Part shown: one piece after another, positions 8,932 to 17,095 of the stretch | Numbering within the stretch: position 1 is the stretch's first letter | Layout of the letters: the number at the start of each line of letters is the position of its first letter | Notes under the pieces: model-generated | Databases searched by the model: none | Told to the model about the DNA's origin: nothing | What the model saw: the letters and a program-made list of their open reading frames with translations, nothing else | Translations under genes and position numbers: made by a program | Assembly (NCBI GenBank): GCA_003427395.1 | Contig: BFEA01000482.1 | Coordinates: forward strand, 655,125 to 680,464 | Source: Chara braunii | Lineage: Eukaryota > Streptophyta > Charophyceae > Charales > Characeae | Length of the DNA: 25,340 nucleotides | Direction of reading: 5' to 3'

Positions 8932-8985
8932 TTATTTCCCAGAGACAAGTCATGGTTCCCAGCGTGTGAATGCCGCACAATAAAT
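8889..8985. repeat. 49-bp tandem duplication at the gag 5' edge
   Basis: Two copies of CCAGAGACAAGTCATGG followed by TTCCCAGCGTGTGAATGCCG lie with a 49-base period. 49 is not a multiple of 3, so if gag began upstream of the duplication its frame is disturbed; this makes the true gag start unclear. Confidence 0.85.
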
Positions 8986-10104
8986 AATTTCAAAGAGATA
9001 AAAATTTTCCACGGCCGCACGCAAATGTTCCTACAGCAAGAAATAACAACAACAAATAAGAAGAAACAAATTCTCAATTTATTTCTACTTCTAACGTTGT
9101 TGTCTGTTCTATGTGTGATGGCGTCCTATAGAGAGTGCACAAGTACCGCAGCCACGACCAGTGTGATCACGACACAACACACAGGTGAGTATGCACAGCA
9201 ACCACAGAACAACCAAAACAAGTGAGTAGGTCAGCCAACATAATCAACAACAATCAATTGTCAACCTTCCTTCCTCTACAACTGTATCATCTGCAGAACC
9301 AATGCAGCCAGACACAAGGGCTGGCACGTGACACCACAACAAATCGTGAAGCCATACTGTCTGCCAAACATGCCATGTGTCACCCCTGCAATGCCTACAC
9401 AGCGCAGGTGCCATGTCAGCGTCAAGAGCGAGCTCGACTTTCTTGAGAGATGCCACGTCAGCAATGCACGGTTGCCTACACATCCAACACTGGTATGCCA
9501 CGTCAGATCAAAGTGTGGAGCGTTTTGTCAGTAGGCAATCGCGACACAGGTACATGCCACATTAGACAATGCGCTGCCAATAGTAGGATGCCACATCAGC
9601 ACCTCTCCGCCATGCCACATAGGCAGCACCACGTCAGCAGTCCCAATATCGATACTCTCCCTCTCGCTACCAGCGCCACGTCCGCCTATTGCCAACGATG
9701 CTCTCGCTGGTATCCCAATGCCACGTCAGCAACAAAGCGCCACATAAGCAATGTCGTTGTCTACTTCAGAGTGTTCACGTCATCACCTTCAAGGGAGGTT
9801 GCACGCACGTGTGGTACTCAATGTCTAGAAGTGCGATATTAATCGTGCACGTTTATAAATGCCTTTAGTCCCTGACACGTGTGACACCTCCCACTTACCT
9901 GTGCGCCACATAAGAAATGTCGTTGTCTCCTTCTTCAAAGTGTCCACGTCATCACCTTCAAGGAAGGCTGCACGCACGTGTGGTACTCAATGTCTAGACG
10001 TGCGATATTAATCGCGCACGCGTTTCGTCCCTGACACGTGCAACACCTCCCACTTACCTGTGCGCCACGTGGCGCCTGGCGGGAGATCGCGACGAAGAAC
10101 GTAT
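8986..10104 (-). other. Long leader of the gypsy element
   Basis: Non-coding stretch of about 1.1 kb between primer site and gag. At 9320-9910 it holds roughly a dozen variants of TGCCACGTCAGC, for example near 9410, 9450, 9496, 9556, 9591, 9613, 9624, 9676, 9720 and 9739. The reverse complement GCTGACGTGGC contains the ACGT core bound by plant bZIP factors; any binding here is inference. Confidence 0.7.
9737..10068. repeat. 166-bp tandem duplication in the leader
   Basis: Unit 1 (9737-9902) and unit 2 (9903-10068) both begin GCGCCACATAAG and contain CACGTCATCACCTTCAAGG, GCACGCACGTGTGGTACTC, GATATTAATCG and CACCTCCCACTTACCTGTG. A third unit begins at 10062 as GCGCCACGTGGCGC. The units differ by substitutions and a small indel. 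Confidence 0.88.
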
Positions 10105-10116
10105 GCTCTGATACCA
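10105..10116 (-). promoter_or_regulatory. Primer binding site (initiator tRNA-Met)
   Basis: The minus strand reads TGGTATCAGAGC, the classic plant LTR-element primer site pairing with the 3' end of tRNA-iMet. It lies three bases (ATT) after the LTR end, which reads GGGTTCATTACA, as expected for a minus-oriented element. Confidence 0.95.
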
Positions 10117-10119
10117 AAT

Positions 10120-11006
10120 TGTAATGAACCCAGACTGGAAGATACTCGTCAGACATCGAAGTACAAGTTGACTTAGATTAGGACAATGTCTCCAACAATC
10201 ATGAAAGTGACCTCTGATACAAGGTCTCGTTACCAATAGACGAAGAGAGTGGAGGGGGAATAGACAATAAGAGGGTGGAAGAGAGAATCAATGACCACCA
10301 AGAGAGTAGCCCAACATTACTCACTCCTTCTCCGGGCTTCCCCTCGCCTCCATGTCATCAAACATTATCCGGTAACGAGTCTGACAAGTCCTGATCACAT
10401 AGAAGTGTGACATGGCACTGTTCTCTCGTGAAGACAATGGAGACAATCAGCAGCGCACAATGTCGACGTCAACCTCAGGTAAGTATCCCATTCCTCAATC
10501 ATTCATAGATCCTGATCTCCCTCCTAATCGCGACAATCACCCCGTGTAGGCAGCGTGGCCTATGCCACATCAGCGGCTTCCAGCCGGCGTCAAGCCAGTG
10601 TCCAGCCAGCGCTAAGGCAGCATAGCAAGACTGAATGTTGACCTCCTGGAAGCAGCGCCTTATGTAACCTCTGATCAAGTTGACTTGCTTGAGGTCGCGC
10701 CCCCCACGGTGGCTCAGATTGACACACAACCGAGGGCTTGGATTGCATACAGTTGCAAACTTCCACTTGGTTCGAATGTTGTCTGGGTACTTGCTTACAA
10801 ACAAGTGTATGCGTCTGACCGGCGGCCTGGGCCGGATCCACTTTTGACTTTGACTGTTGGGCCTCAGGCAGTTGACTTTGGTCAATTGTCGCCTGCTCAG
10901 GCCCTAAATCCACGTAGGGGTCTTTTCTCCCCTTCGGCCTGAGACCAAGTGGTGGCCTGGTAAGGCCCTTAGACATTCAATGAGGCATATTGCATGGGTT
11001 ATTGCA
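10120..11006 (-). repeat. 5' LTR of the gypsy element
   Basis: On the plus strand it begins TGTAATGAACCC (10120) and ends GGGTTATTGCA (11006), giving minus-strand ends TGCAATAACCC...GGGTTCATTACA. The homology shared with the left LTR stops at 10975; the last 31 bases were lost in the left copy. A minus-strand ACATAAGG at about 10657-10665 aligns with the TATATAAG box of the other LTR. Confidence 0.85.
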
Positions 11007-11171
11007 ATAGAATTGAACTTAATCCAATTCTGATAAAACCGTCTCTCTCCCCAATTCAATCAGCAACACGAATTTTCGAGAATCTCAAGCGTGTTACAAG
11101 ACCCTCGAACAAATTAAAAACGGAGGTTCATCGAGACTTCCTCTTGCTCCCTCCTCCTCAAGTTCTCAGTG

Positions 11172-11463
11172 ATGGCGCTACTTCTTCAACGCCTAACCTA
11201 TCAAGCCGGCAATTCACCAGAACACCCTGAAAAACGCAAGCGTCCTGTCAACATCCACTCAGAACCCTATCGCTGCAAAGAATCACGCAGTCCATAGGGA
11301 GCGCCAGCTCGCAAGGATGAAGATGATGTCCCCCTTCGATGAAGATGGTGGTGGACCGGTTGTCATGCCAGTGGCATTGCCGGGTAGCTATGTTGGTATG
11401 GGAGATCCGATGAAAGCATATAAGCGGGAAACCCCTCTTGAAAAAAGTTATCATACAAAGTGA
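11172..11463 (+). pseudogene. Unrecognised small protein frame, apparently frameshifted or spliced
   Basis: ATG 11172 opens MALLLQRLTYQAGNSPEHP and stops at 11295. A second plus frame, open from 11203, runs through LKNASVLSTSTQNPIAA, HRERQLARMKMMSPFDEDGG, VMPVALPGSYVGMGDPMKAY and KRETPLEKSYHTK to TGA 11461-11463. Together the pieces look like one protein of about 90-100 residues with a one-base change, or two exons. The N-terminal part is rich in Leu/Arg/Gln and could be an organelle presequence, which is inference. I do not recognise the family. Base use is unlike the AT-rich mitochondrial DNA that follows, and it lies outside the LTR. Confidence 0.4.
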
Positions 11464-11577
11464 AAGACCATCACTTGAATAGGCGAGAAGTAAAAGCACC
11501 GTGAGGTGTGAAGCTTACTCGTACTAATTACGATTCCGACTATCGGGGATAATGGGGATAAATACAAATATCGGATT

Positions 11578-11700
11578 ATGGATTTAGTGAAATATTTAAC
11601 ATTTTCAATGATTCTTTTTCTTTTAGGTATTTGGGGAATCTTTTTAAATAGAAAGAATATCCTTATTATGTTAATGTCAATTGAGTTAATGTTACTTGCC
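11578..11700 (+). pseudogene. nad4L: nad4L 5' fragment (mitochondrial origin)
   Basis: Encodes the first 41 residues of NADH dehydrogenase subunit 4L (respiratory complex I, membrane arm): [14 protein letters not shown], then [15 protein letters not shown] and [10 protein letters not shown]. The start ATG is intact. The usual length is about 100 residues. The sequence switches to rps19 within a few bases of 11700. Confidence 0.92.
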
Positions 11701-11708
11701 GTGTGGCT

Positions 11709-11924
11709 CGCCAGAGTTGGAAAATTTGGTCACGTAGATCTTGTATTTTGACTAAATTTGTCGGTTACTACGCACGAGTTTATAACGGAAAATATTTTGT
11801 TGGTTTACAGATTACTGAAGATATGGTTGGTCATAAATTTGGAGAATTTGCTTCTACACGTAAAACTTCGAAAACAAAAACGAAACAAAAAAAGACAGAT
11901 AATAATAGAGTAGATCCATCCTAG
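11709..11924 (+). pseudogene. rps19: rps19 3' fragment (mitochondrial origin)
   Basis: Ribosomal protein S19 of the mitochondrial small subunit. The frame reads [20 protein letters not shown], then [20 protein letters not shown] and [18 protein letters not shown] to a stop at 11922-11924. The first 20-25 residues are missing, replaced by the nad4L joint. Confidence 0.93.
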
Positions 11925-11981
11925 ACTTTCGCCCCCACAAGTACATTACATGTAATTCATGAATGTATGAAGGCCACGAAG

Positions 11982-12040
11982 TGGGAGAGGCAGGATTCGA
12001 ACCTACGTAGAAATATAACCTTCAACAGATTTACAGTCTG
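11982..12040 (-). tRNA. trnY: trnY(GUA) 3' part, truncated (mitochondrial origin)
   Basis: The minus strand has an anticodon arm CAGA-CTGTAAA-TCTG with anticodon GTA, a long variable arm, a T arm with GGTTCGAATCC and a 3' acceptor strand CTCTCCCA. The 5' acceptor strand and D arm are absent; rps4 sequence adjoins instead, so it cannot fold as a tRNA. Confidence 0.9.
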
Positions 12041-12041
12041 A

Positions 12042-12310
12042 GATGGTTTGTTTTTTAAAATTCGGTTATATCTTATATTTTGTTTGATGGTTGACTTGCA
12101 ATTTTGTTGAATAGAAATAAGATCACCACTGGAAACTTGAAAGCTAGGCCGAAGGATAATTTGATTATTAACACAAATATTTTTATGACTTATAAGTTGT
12201 CTTGCTGTAAAAATAGTAGAGCAAAAATTCATACGTACAAGAAGAATGTCCAATCTTTTCTCCATTAATAATAACAAACTCTTTTGTTTGTCTAAATAAG
12301 TATACGTTTT
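12042..12310 (-). pseudogene. rps4: rps4 internal fragment with S4 domain (mitochondrial origin)
   Basis: Minus strand: KQKSLLLLMEKRLDILLVRM, FCSTIFTARQLISHKNICVN, NQIILRPSFQVSSGDLIS. This is the S4 RNA-binding domain of mitochondrial ribosomal protein S4. The frame runs from about 12310 past the first Met (12277). The last true residues are about KNKPS; after that it reads into trnY. Both ends are missing. Confidence 0.88.
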
Positions 12311-12331
12311 TTTTTATACTTTAAGTCCTAG

Positions 12332-12526
12332 CAATCGCAGCTATTAATGGGGTTTTGGATCTCTTGCTGGTATTTGTTTGGTAATCCAGATAATTACAGG
12401 CATTTTTTTAGCAATGCATTATACGCCTCATGTAGATTTAGCTTTCTACAGTGTAGAACTTATTATGAGAGATGTTCAAGGAGGCTGGCTACTTCGATAT
12501 ATGCACGCCAATGGAGCAAGTATGTG
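12332..12526 (+). pseudogene. cob: cob internal fragment (mitochondrial origin)
   Basis: Apocytochrome b of complex III. The frame reads [20 protein letters not shown], then [39 protein letters not shown]. His in LAMHYTP and in RYMHANGA are the first-pair haem ligands. A TAA stands directly before WGF, where the family usually has another Trp. It covers about 65 of about 390 residues. Confidence 0.93.
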
Positions 12527-12530
12527 GGCG

Positions 12531-13404
12531 ACCGTTAGGTTACCTGAAGTTAATTACGAAAGGCCCTAACAAGAAGAAAGAGCCTGTGCAATCAATTCTG
12601 CACTCAAACATTGTTACTTTTTTATTCAGTCTTTTAGGTACTTATTAGTATAAAAAGAATATGAGTATATGCATAACAAATATATAAAACATAACAAATA
12701 TATAAAAAATATATATACATAATATACATAAGAGAGGAACTGCTCCAAAGGCAGTTGTCCAACCCCAACAGCGTTCACAAATGAGGAAGTGCCAACAGCG
12801 CTCAGTGCTTGTATCCCAGCGATGTCTATAAGAATGCATTGGCCTCAGCTATGGCCTCCAGCTTAGTAGAAGAAGAAGAAGCGCTCTCTCCACTTGCTAT
12901 CCACACAGCAGCACTTGTACGTTCACCAGCCACCAAACGCGAAAAGAAAAAGTGAAGAACTCGATTCAACTCGGCCTCCCTTTTTTTCTACCCGACTGAA
13001 CTGGTAGTGCCTACAACTGATTCTATTGAGGACTGGACCTCAACCTGCCTGTTGGAGTGAAACCCTATAGCCTAGGACAAACCAAATAGACACAGGCCTA
13101 CCGGTACCGAACGGGCTAGGCCTAAAACAACCAAAATTATGAAAAGTCCCTATGAGGGACAAGGCCTGCAGTCGTCATGGTTAGGACCCAAACCCAAGAA
13201 ACATTACAAAAATGTCCTACGTAGTGTTACAGCCTGCTAGAATCTGCAAGTTTATTGCACATGCCGTGTGGGGAAAAGTGGGTTGACTCTTTTGTCTTGT
13301 AACACTTGTATCATTATTCGTTTGAAAGGAAACAAGTGGACCCGCCGCAGCGATACTACGGCAGCTGAAGAGGGAGGAGCAAAGAAGAGTGGAGGGAAGG
13401 AAAG
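12531..13404. other. No gene: AT-rich then ordinary spacer
   Basis: 12640-12730 is AT-rich with ATATATA runs and may be further mitochondrial spacer, though I cannot match it. 12730-13400 has no protein-like frame. Confidence 0.4.
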
Positions 13405-13430
13405 GGAGTTTTTTTTTTCTTTTTTTTCTG

Positions 13431-13474
<44 letters not shown>

Positions 13475-13587
13475 TGCATGTTATCCCGATCACTCATCTT
13501 CAGATGATATGAAGATGAGTGATCGAGATAACATGCACAGAGAGAGTGAGAGACGTATCATCTGAAGATGAGTGATCGGGATAACAT

Positions 13588-13652
<65 letters not shown>

Positions 13653-13677
13653 CAGAAAAAAAAAAAAAAAAAACCTC
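13405..13677. repeat. Foldback element built around microsatellite arms
   Basis: The left arm is a T-run, CTGTCC, (CT)n at 13435-13471, and GTGCATGTTATCCCG with GATCACTCATCTTC (13474-13501). The right arm is its mirror: GAAGATGAGTGATCGGG (13564-13591), (GA)n to 13648, GGGACAG and an A-run to 13673. A third arm copy at 13511-13538 differs by one base, so the centre is a 28-bp hairpin with a 9-base loop. The whole 270-base segment is close to one palindrome. Confidence 0.9.
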
Positions 13678-14242
13678 CCCAAAGGAACCGCAACAACCTG
13701 TGGAGGAGGCACAAAGAGAATCGGGGCAGCATAGAAACAGGTTGCTGATCCCCGGACAAGTGACATACACAACAAGAGGAATAGTGGTGTTGCAAACAGA
13801 AGCTGAACTTGTACCTCGCAACGCAGGTGGAACAATAGGAACAATGGAAAATGGAGAGTCTGTTCGCAAGCGAGACTGTGGAGGAGATGGGGGTGGTGAG
13901 GAGGAACGCAATCGTCTACTCCAAGCACAGGCAAAGTTGAGAGGGGGGTGCATTGGGCAAGATTTCGGAGCAAAGGACCTGAGCGTCGGAGAGATTGTGA
14001 TGTTCTTTGCACAGGAAGCTGTAGCAGTAAAAACTAAAGTAGGGGGAATTACAGTTAGGGAAACTGCTGTACTGAAAACAGCAGCAGTGGAAACCGCAGC
14101 AGTAGAAACTGCAGCAGCGGAAACTGGAGCAGTGGACACGACAGCAGTGGAAACCGCAACAGTGGACACTGCAGCAGTGGAAACTGCAGCAGTGGAAACT
14201 GCAGCAGTGGAGAGCCGGTTATGCATGACATGTGTAGGATAG
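13649..14242 (+). CDS. Doubtful frame with pentapeptide repeats
   Basis: A plus frame stays open from the (GA)n tract to 14242. It has a Lys-rich start, a Gly/Glu/Arg segment and then about eleven pentapeptides (14051-14214) of the form A-A-V-E-T, with V/A, E/D and E/K changes. No domain is recognised. The minus strand is also open across the same region, giving a Ser/Thr/Ala/Val repeat, so the coding strand is not settled. It could be neither. Confidence 0.2.
14051..14214. repeat. 15-bp minisatellite (11 units)
   Basis: Consensus GCAGCAGTGGAAACT. Nine good units run in strict 15-base register from 14081 to 14214, and two diverged units precede them. Indels are absent, so the frame is kept on both strands. 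Confidence 0.93.
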
Positions 14243-14469
14243 CAACGTTGGCGGAAGCGCATGTAGCAGGTCGACCCCTTAGCAAGGATTGGTGGGGAAT
14301 GCCTACGCGAAAGCATACGACGAGTAAGTGTTGTTGCTGCAGTTCGAAAGTCCTGCCAATTGTTACAGATTTGCTCAAATCTGGTCAATTGCCCAGTGCA
14401 CACACCAGCCGGTGATGGGAAGGGATGTTGGAGGTCGCACTTGGATAACGAATGACAGGGAAGTCCCAA
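14215..14469 (-). CDS. Possible relic frame, unrecognised
   Basis: The minus frame begins MGLPCHSLSKCDLQ and includes FEQICNNWQDFRTAATTL and TRRMLSRRHSPPILAKG, with regular helix-like spacing of aromatic, Arg and Leu residues, then continues into the minisatellite. It looks more protein-like than neighbouring shadow frames and may be the C-terminal relic of a retroelement protein. No family is assigned. Confidence 0.22.
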
Positions 14470-14883
14470 GCAGCTGCTTTATCAAAGACGCTCATGGGAA
14501 GCGAGTCATCGGAACGGACCCGTAGATGCATACCTAAAAAGGTAAAGGAGCCATCTGTAGATGACTGACCAACAAACAACCCAACACAGTTTTGGGCTTG
14601 CAACACCATCTGGGTGATCTGCAAATTGTTGGCCAGCATCCAAGAAACCAGCCTGAGAACCTCACCAATCTCTGTGGTCTGACAGCAACTAATATGTCTT
14701 CACATTCTCCATCGCCTGTTTTATACACCATCAGACTTCCTTGCAATCGCCCTTCAGCTTGATGCTGATCTTCCCCAACGACAGCCAGAGGATTGTAATT
14801 ATACCAGTGAAGGAGGCTTTACCATTGCTGTCCCACAAGTAGGTGTCGAAAGAGGAGGAAGTCATTCAGCAGGTCGTTTTTTC
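14470..14883. other. No gene recognised
   Basis: Short minus-strand frames (14385-14639, 14534-14746) overlap in different phases, as in a decayed coding region, but I recognise no motif. Confidence 0.35.
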
Positions 14884-14909
14884 ATTGATTGATTGATTGA
14901 TTGATTGAT

Positions 14910-14983
<74 letters not shown>
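14884..14983. repeat. (ATTG)n then (CT)n microsatellite
   Basis: Seven ATTG units to 14911, then about 72 bases of (CT)n. Confidence 0.95.
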
Positions 14984-14985
<2 letters not shown>

Positions 14986-15080
14986 CATGCGACGATCAAG
15001 GTCCGATACACTCATGACGATGGTCGGAGTCGATGCCGCAATTATTTTTTCGATAAAGGCTCCAGTCAATTTTGAGAAGG

Positions 15081-15083
<3 letters not shown>

Positions 15084-15141
<58 letters not shown>
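15084..15141. repeat. (CT)n microsatellite
   Basis: Pure (CT)n, in the same orientation as the tract at 14912-14983 and separated from it by 100 bases of unique sequence. Confidence 0.95.
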
Positions 15142-15145
<4 letters not shown>

Positions 15146-15833
15146 ACCTATCCCAATGGAGATGAGAGGAATCGAGACGTGAACTCACATCCACTCGTTG
15201 CAGCTCTGCCCGCCTACAAAACGCTTTTCCCTACCTCCCGTCGTTTCATCTCTGTCACATCCATTCCCCTTCCAAAACGCGCTTCATCTATACCCTGTCA
15301 CGCTCGTCGCCGCTTGGCTCTTGCGCCCTCCGTTGCACCTCCTCGCTGCTCCACCGTCCTTCCGAAGCACTGGTCCCGCCCGCTTTGTTGCCCTCTCACC
15401 TTTCCCTCAGTCCTGCTCGCGTCGCTGACGTCCTCTTGTCTCACTCTCGCTGATCCATGCCGTCCCTTCGGTGCTTCTCTCCCATCGCCCACTCCCCGGC
15501 TCCGCCTGTACCGATTCCCTGCCCCCGTTCCATTGCACATCCCATCCCACTCCACAACAGGACCTGATTCGTCGGCTGCCGAACCGGCTCCTCTTCTGCC
15601 CGTGCGACCCTCGTTGCCAGTTCCGCTGGTCCACCGGTTCCCCCTTGGCCGCTGTCCGTGACCGGTCCCGCGCGGAGCCGTCCCGTTTCTGTTGGCCCCA
15701 CACAAGGACCGCTGTTTGCTTTAGTAGTACAGGGAAGAGAAAGCAGAATGCTGACAGTGCTGCTTAATGCACCAAGTTGTCATGTCAGGCTTTGCGCAAT
15801 GGTGGCAGGAAGGAATTTGCATTGTGTGTTTCA
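15142..15833. other. No supported gene: GC- and pyrimidine-rich
   Basis: Frames are long on both strands because the composition lacks stops: Pro/Ser/Leu on plus to 15661, Gly/Arg on minus. No motif is recognised. Confidence 0.4.
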
Positions 15834-16345
15834 CTTCTCTTGAGGCAATGAGCGTTTTCTGCTTCTCTCGCCGTTCTCTCCTTAATCTTGTTGCACTGTG
15901 TCCGTGGTAAATGGTGCTACACACATGGGCATGTGGATCACAGTTTCTTTTTCCTTTTCTTTCTCTTTATACCTCACACAAAACCGGGATTTGTGATGTG
16001 TCCGTTTCTTCTATGAGCATCTGCTTCTGCCTTCCGCTTCTCTTGAGCCTGTGAACATTTTCTGCTTCTCTCCGAACTTCTCTCTTCAACCTTGTTGCAT
16101 TGTGACTGTGGTAAATGACGCGACACGAATGGGCAAGCAGATTACAGTTTCTTTTCCTTTTTCCTTCTCTCTTTAATTTCCACATACATCACAGAAAACT
16201 CATTGTCGCATCTATTCTGGGGAAACAACAGTCCAGTTGCTTGCCACTTGCAAAAATAGAGAAAAAACGAAAGAAAAGAAGGGATTTGCCTCATGGGCAC
16301 GACAAGCTGCACAAAACCAGGGCTTGCATTGCAGTTCCGTCCATG
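15834..16345. repeat. Diverged ~203-bp tandem repeat
   Basis: CTTCTCTTGAG, TTTTCTGCTTCTCTC, CTTGTTGCA, GTGGTAAATG, ATGGGCA and ACAGTTTCTTTT recur with a 203-base offset (units starting 15834 and 16037). A partial third unit is indicated by ACAAAACCAGGGCTTG and TCCATGAACAT at 16312-16350, matching 15978-16022. About 70% alike by eye. Confidence 0.7.
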
Positions 16346-16790
16346 AACATTGTTGTTTTTCATATCATCCTTCCTCTGCTGGCTCCCTTGCTTTCACACT
16401 TGCGGTGCTGAGTTTGTTTGCTTTACTTGTCTTGGCTTGGTCTACGACTTGTTTTGCAATTTGCTATGTTTGCTGCACTTGTTCTGTTTTGTTTTCTTTG
16501 CCTTCCCTGGTCTTCCTTGCTTCCTTACATGCCTTGCTTGCTTTGCTCACCCACTTCACCTGCTTGTTTGTTTGCTTGGTGGCTTTGGCTTGTCGCTGCG
16601 TATTGCTTGCTTTGGTTTGTTGCTGGCTATTGCTTGTTTTGGTTTGTTGTTCTTTCAGTTGCTTACTGTGTTATGATTGTGATCCATTTGCAGGAGTTTC
16701 AGCACCTCTCTGGGACGCGAGCTGCACTGGATTTCGTGGAAACACCTTCAAACTTGATGGAGTGAGTCATTGCCAGTTATAGTACTGTTC
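16346..16790. repeat. Low-complexity TTGCTT/GGTTTG tract
   Basis: Irregular repeats of TGCTTG, TTTGCTT and GGTTTGTTG give three overlapping Leu/Cys/Phe-rich frames on the plus strand. I read this as simple repeat, not a membrane protein. Confidence 0.6.
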
Positions 16791-16839
16791 ATCCAAGTCA
16801 TTGCCACTTGTTGGGTCATGGTTCATGTTTTTGTTTTTT

Positions 16840-17095
16840 TGTTTTTTGAGTTAGTTGTCAATAAGATAAGATAAAAAGAAAATGTCCTTTGAATCAAATC
16901 AAATCTTTTAAATAAAATCTTTGATTTTGACTAAATTGAAAATTCTTCATTTCATGTTTTCCTTTATTTTTCTTTATTTTATGTATTCTTGTTCAATTAA
17001 ATATTTCATAACTCTATAATTATTAATTATTTATATAGTATTTATATAGTATAAATTTATAAAATAATTACTTTTGCAAGGAAAATACAATGTCC
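16840..17095. other. AT-rich island
   Basis: About 250 bases of very AT-rich DNA, including TTATATAGTATTTATATAGT. It could be scaffold-attachment-like or organelle spacer. No gene. Confidence 0.6.

Larger units (their letters stand above)
4690..11006 (-). mobile_element. Defective Ty3/gypsy LTR retrotransposon
   Basis: On the minus strand the order is 5' LTR (10120-11006), primer site (10105-10116), a leader of about 1.1 kb, gag, protease, reverse transcriptase, 3' LTR (4690-5693). RNase H, integrase, chromodomain and polypurine tract are missing, and RT abuts the LTR. The 3' LTR also lacks about 31 bases at its outer edge next to that joint. The order PR-RT and the later integrase of the related copy at 18408-20985 place it with Ty3/gypsy chromoviruses. 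Many stops and frame changes show it is dead. It could still have been mobilised in trans if the ends were intact at the time. Confidence 0.88.
11515..12530. other. Mosaic nuclear insertion of mitochondrial DNA
   Basis: Pieces of five mitochondrial genes follow one another in mixed orientation: nad4L (+), rps19 (+), trnY (-), rps4 (-), cob (+). Each is truncated where it meets the next, and AT content rises sharply at about 11520. This fits a NUMT made from joined fragments, or one copied from a rearranged mitochondrial molecule. The rps4-rps19-trnY set is typical of plant and charophyte mitochondria. Confidence 0.85.

Noticed and set aside
14909-15661. 250-codon plus frame
   Set aside because: Begins in (CT)n, crosses a second (CT)n tract, and ends in Pro/Ser/Leu-rich sequence with no motif.
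15298-15705. Gly/Arg-rich minus frame resembling an RNA-binding protein
   Set aside because: GC-rich composition explains it; no RGG pattern or RNA-binding motif.
16350-16782. Three overlapping Leu/Cys-rich frames suggesting a membrane protein
   Set aside because: All three plus phases are open because the DNA is a TTGCTT/GGTTTG simple repeat.
16840-17095. AT-rich island as another mitochondrial or plastid fragment
   Set aside because: No recognisable organelle coding or tRNA sequence; kept only as AT-rich DNA.
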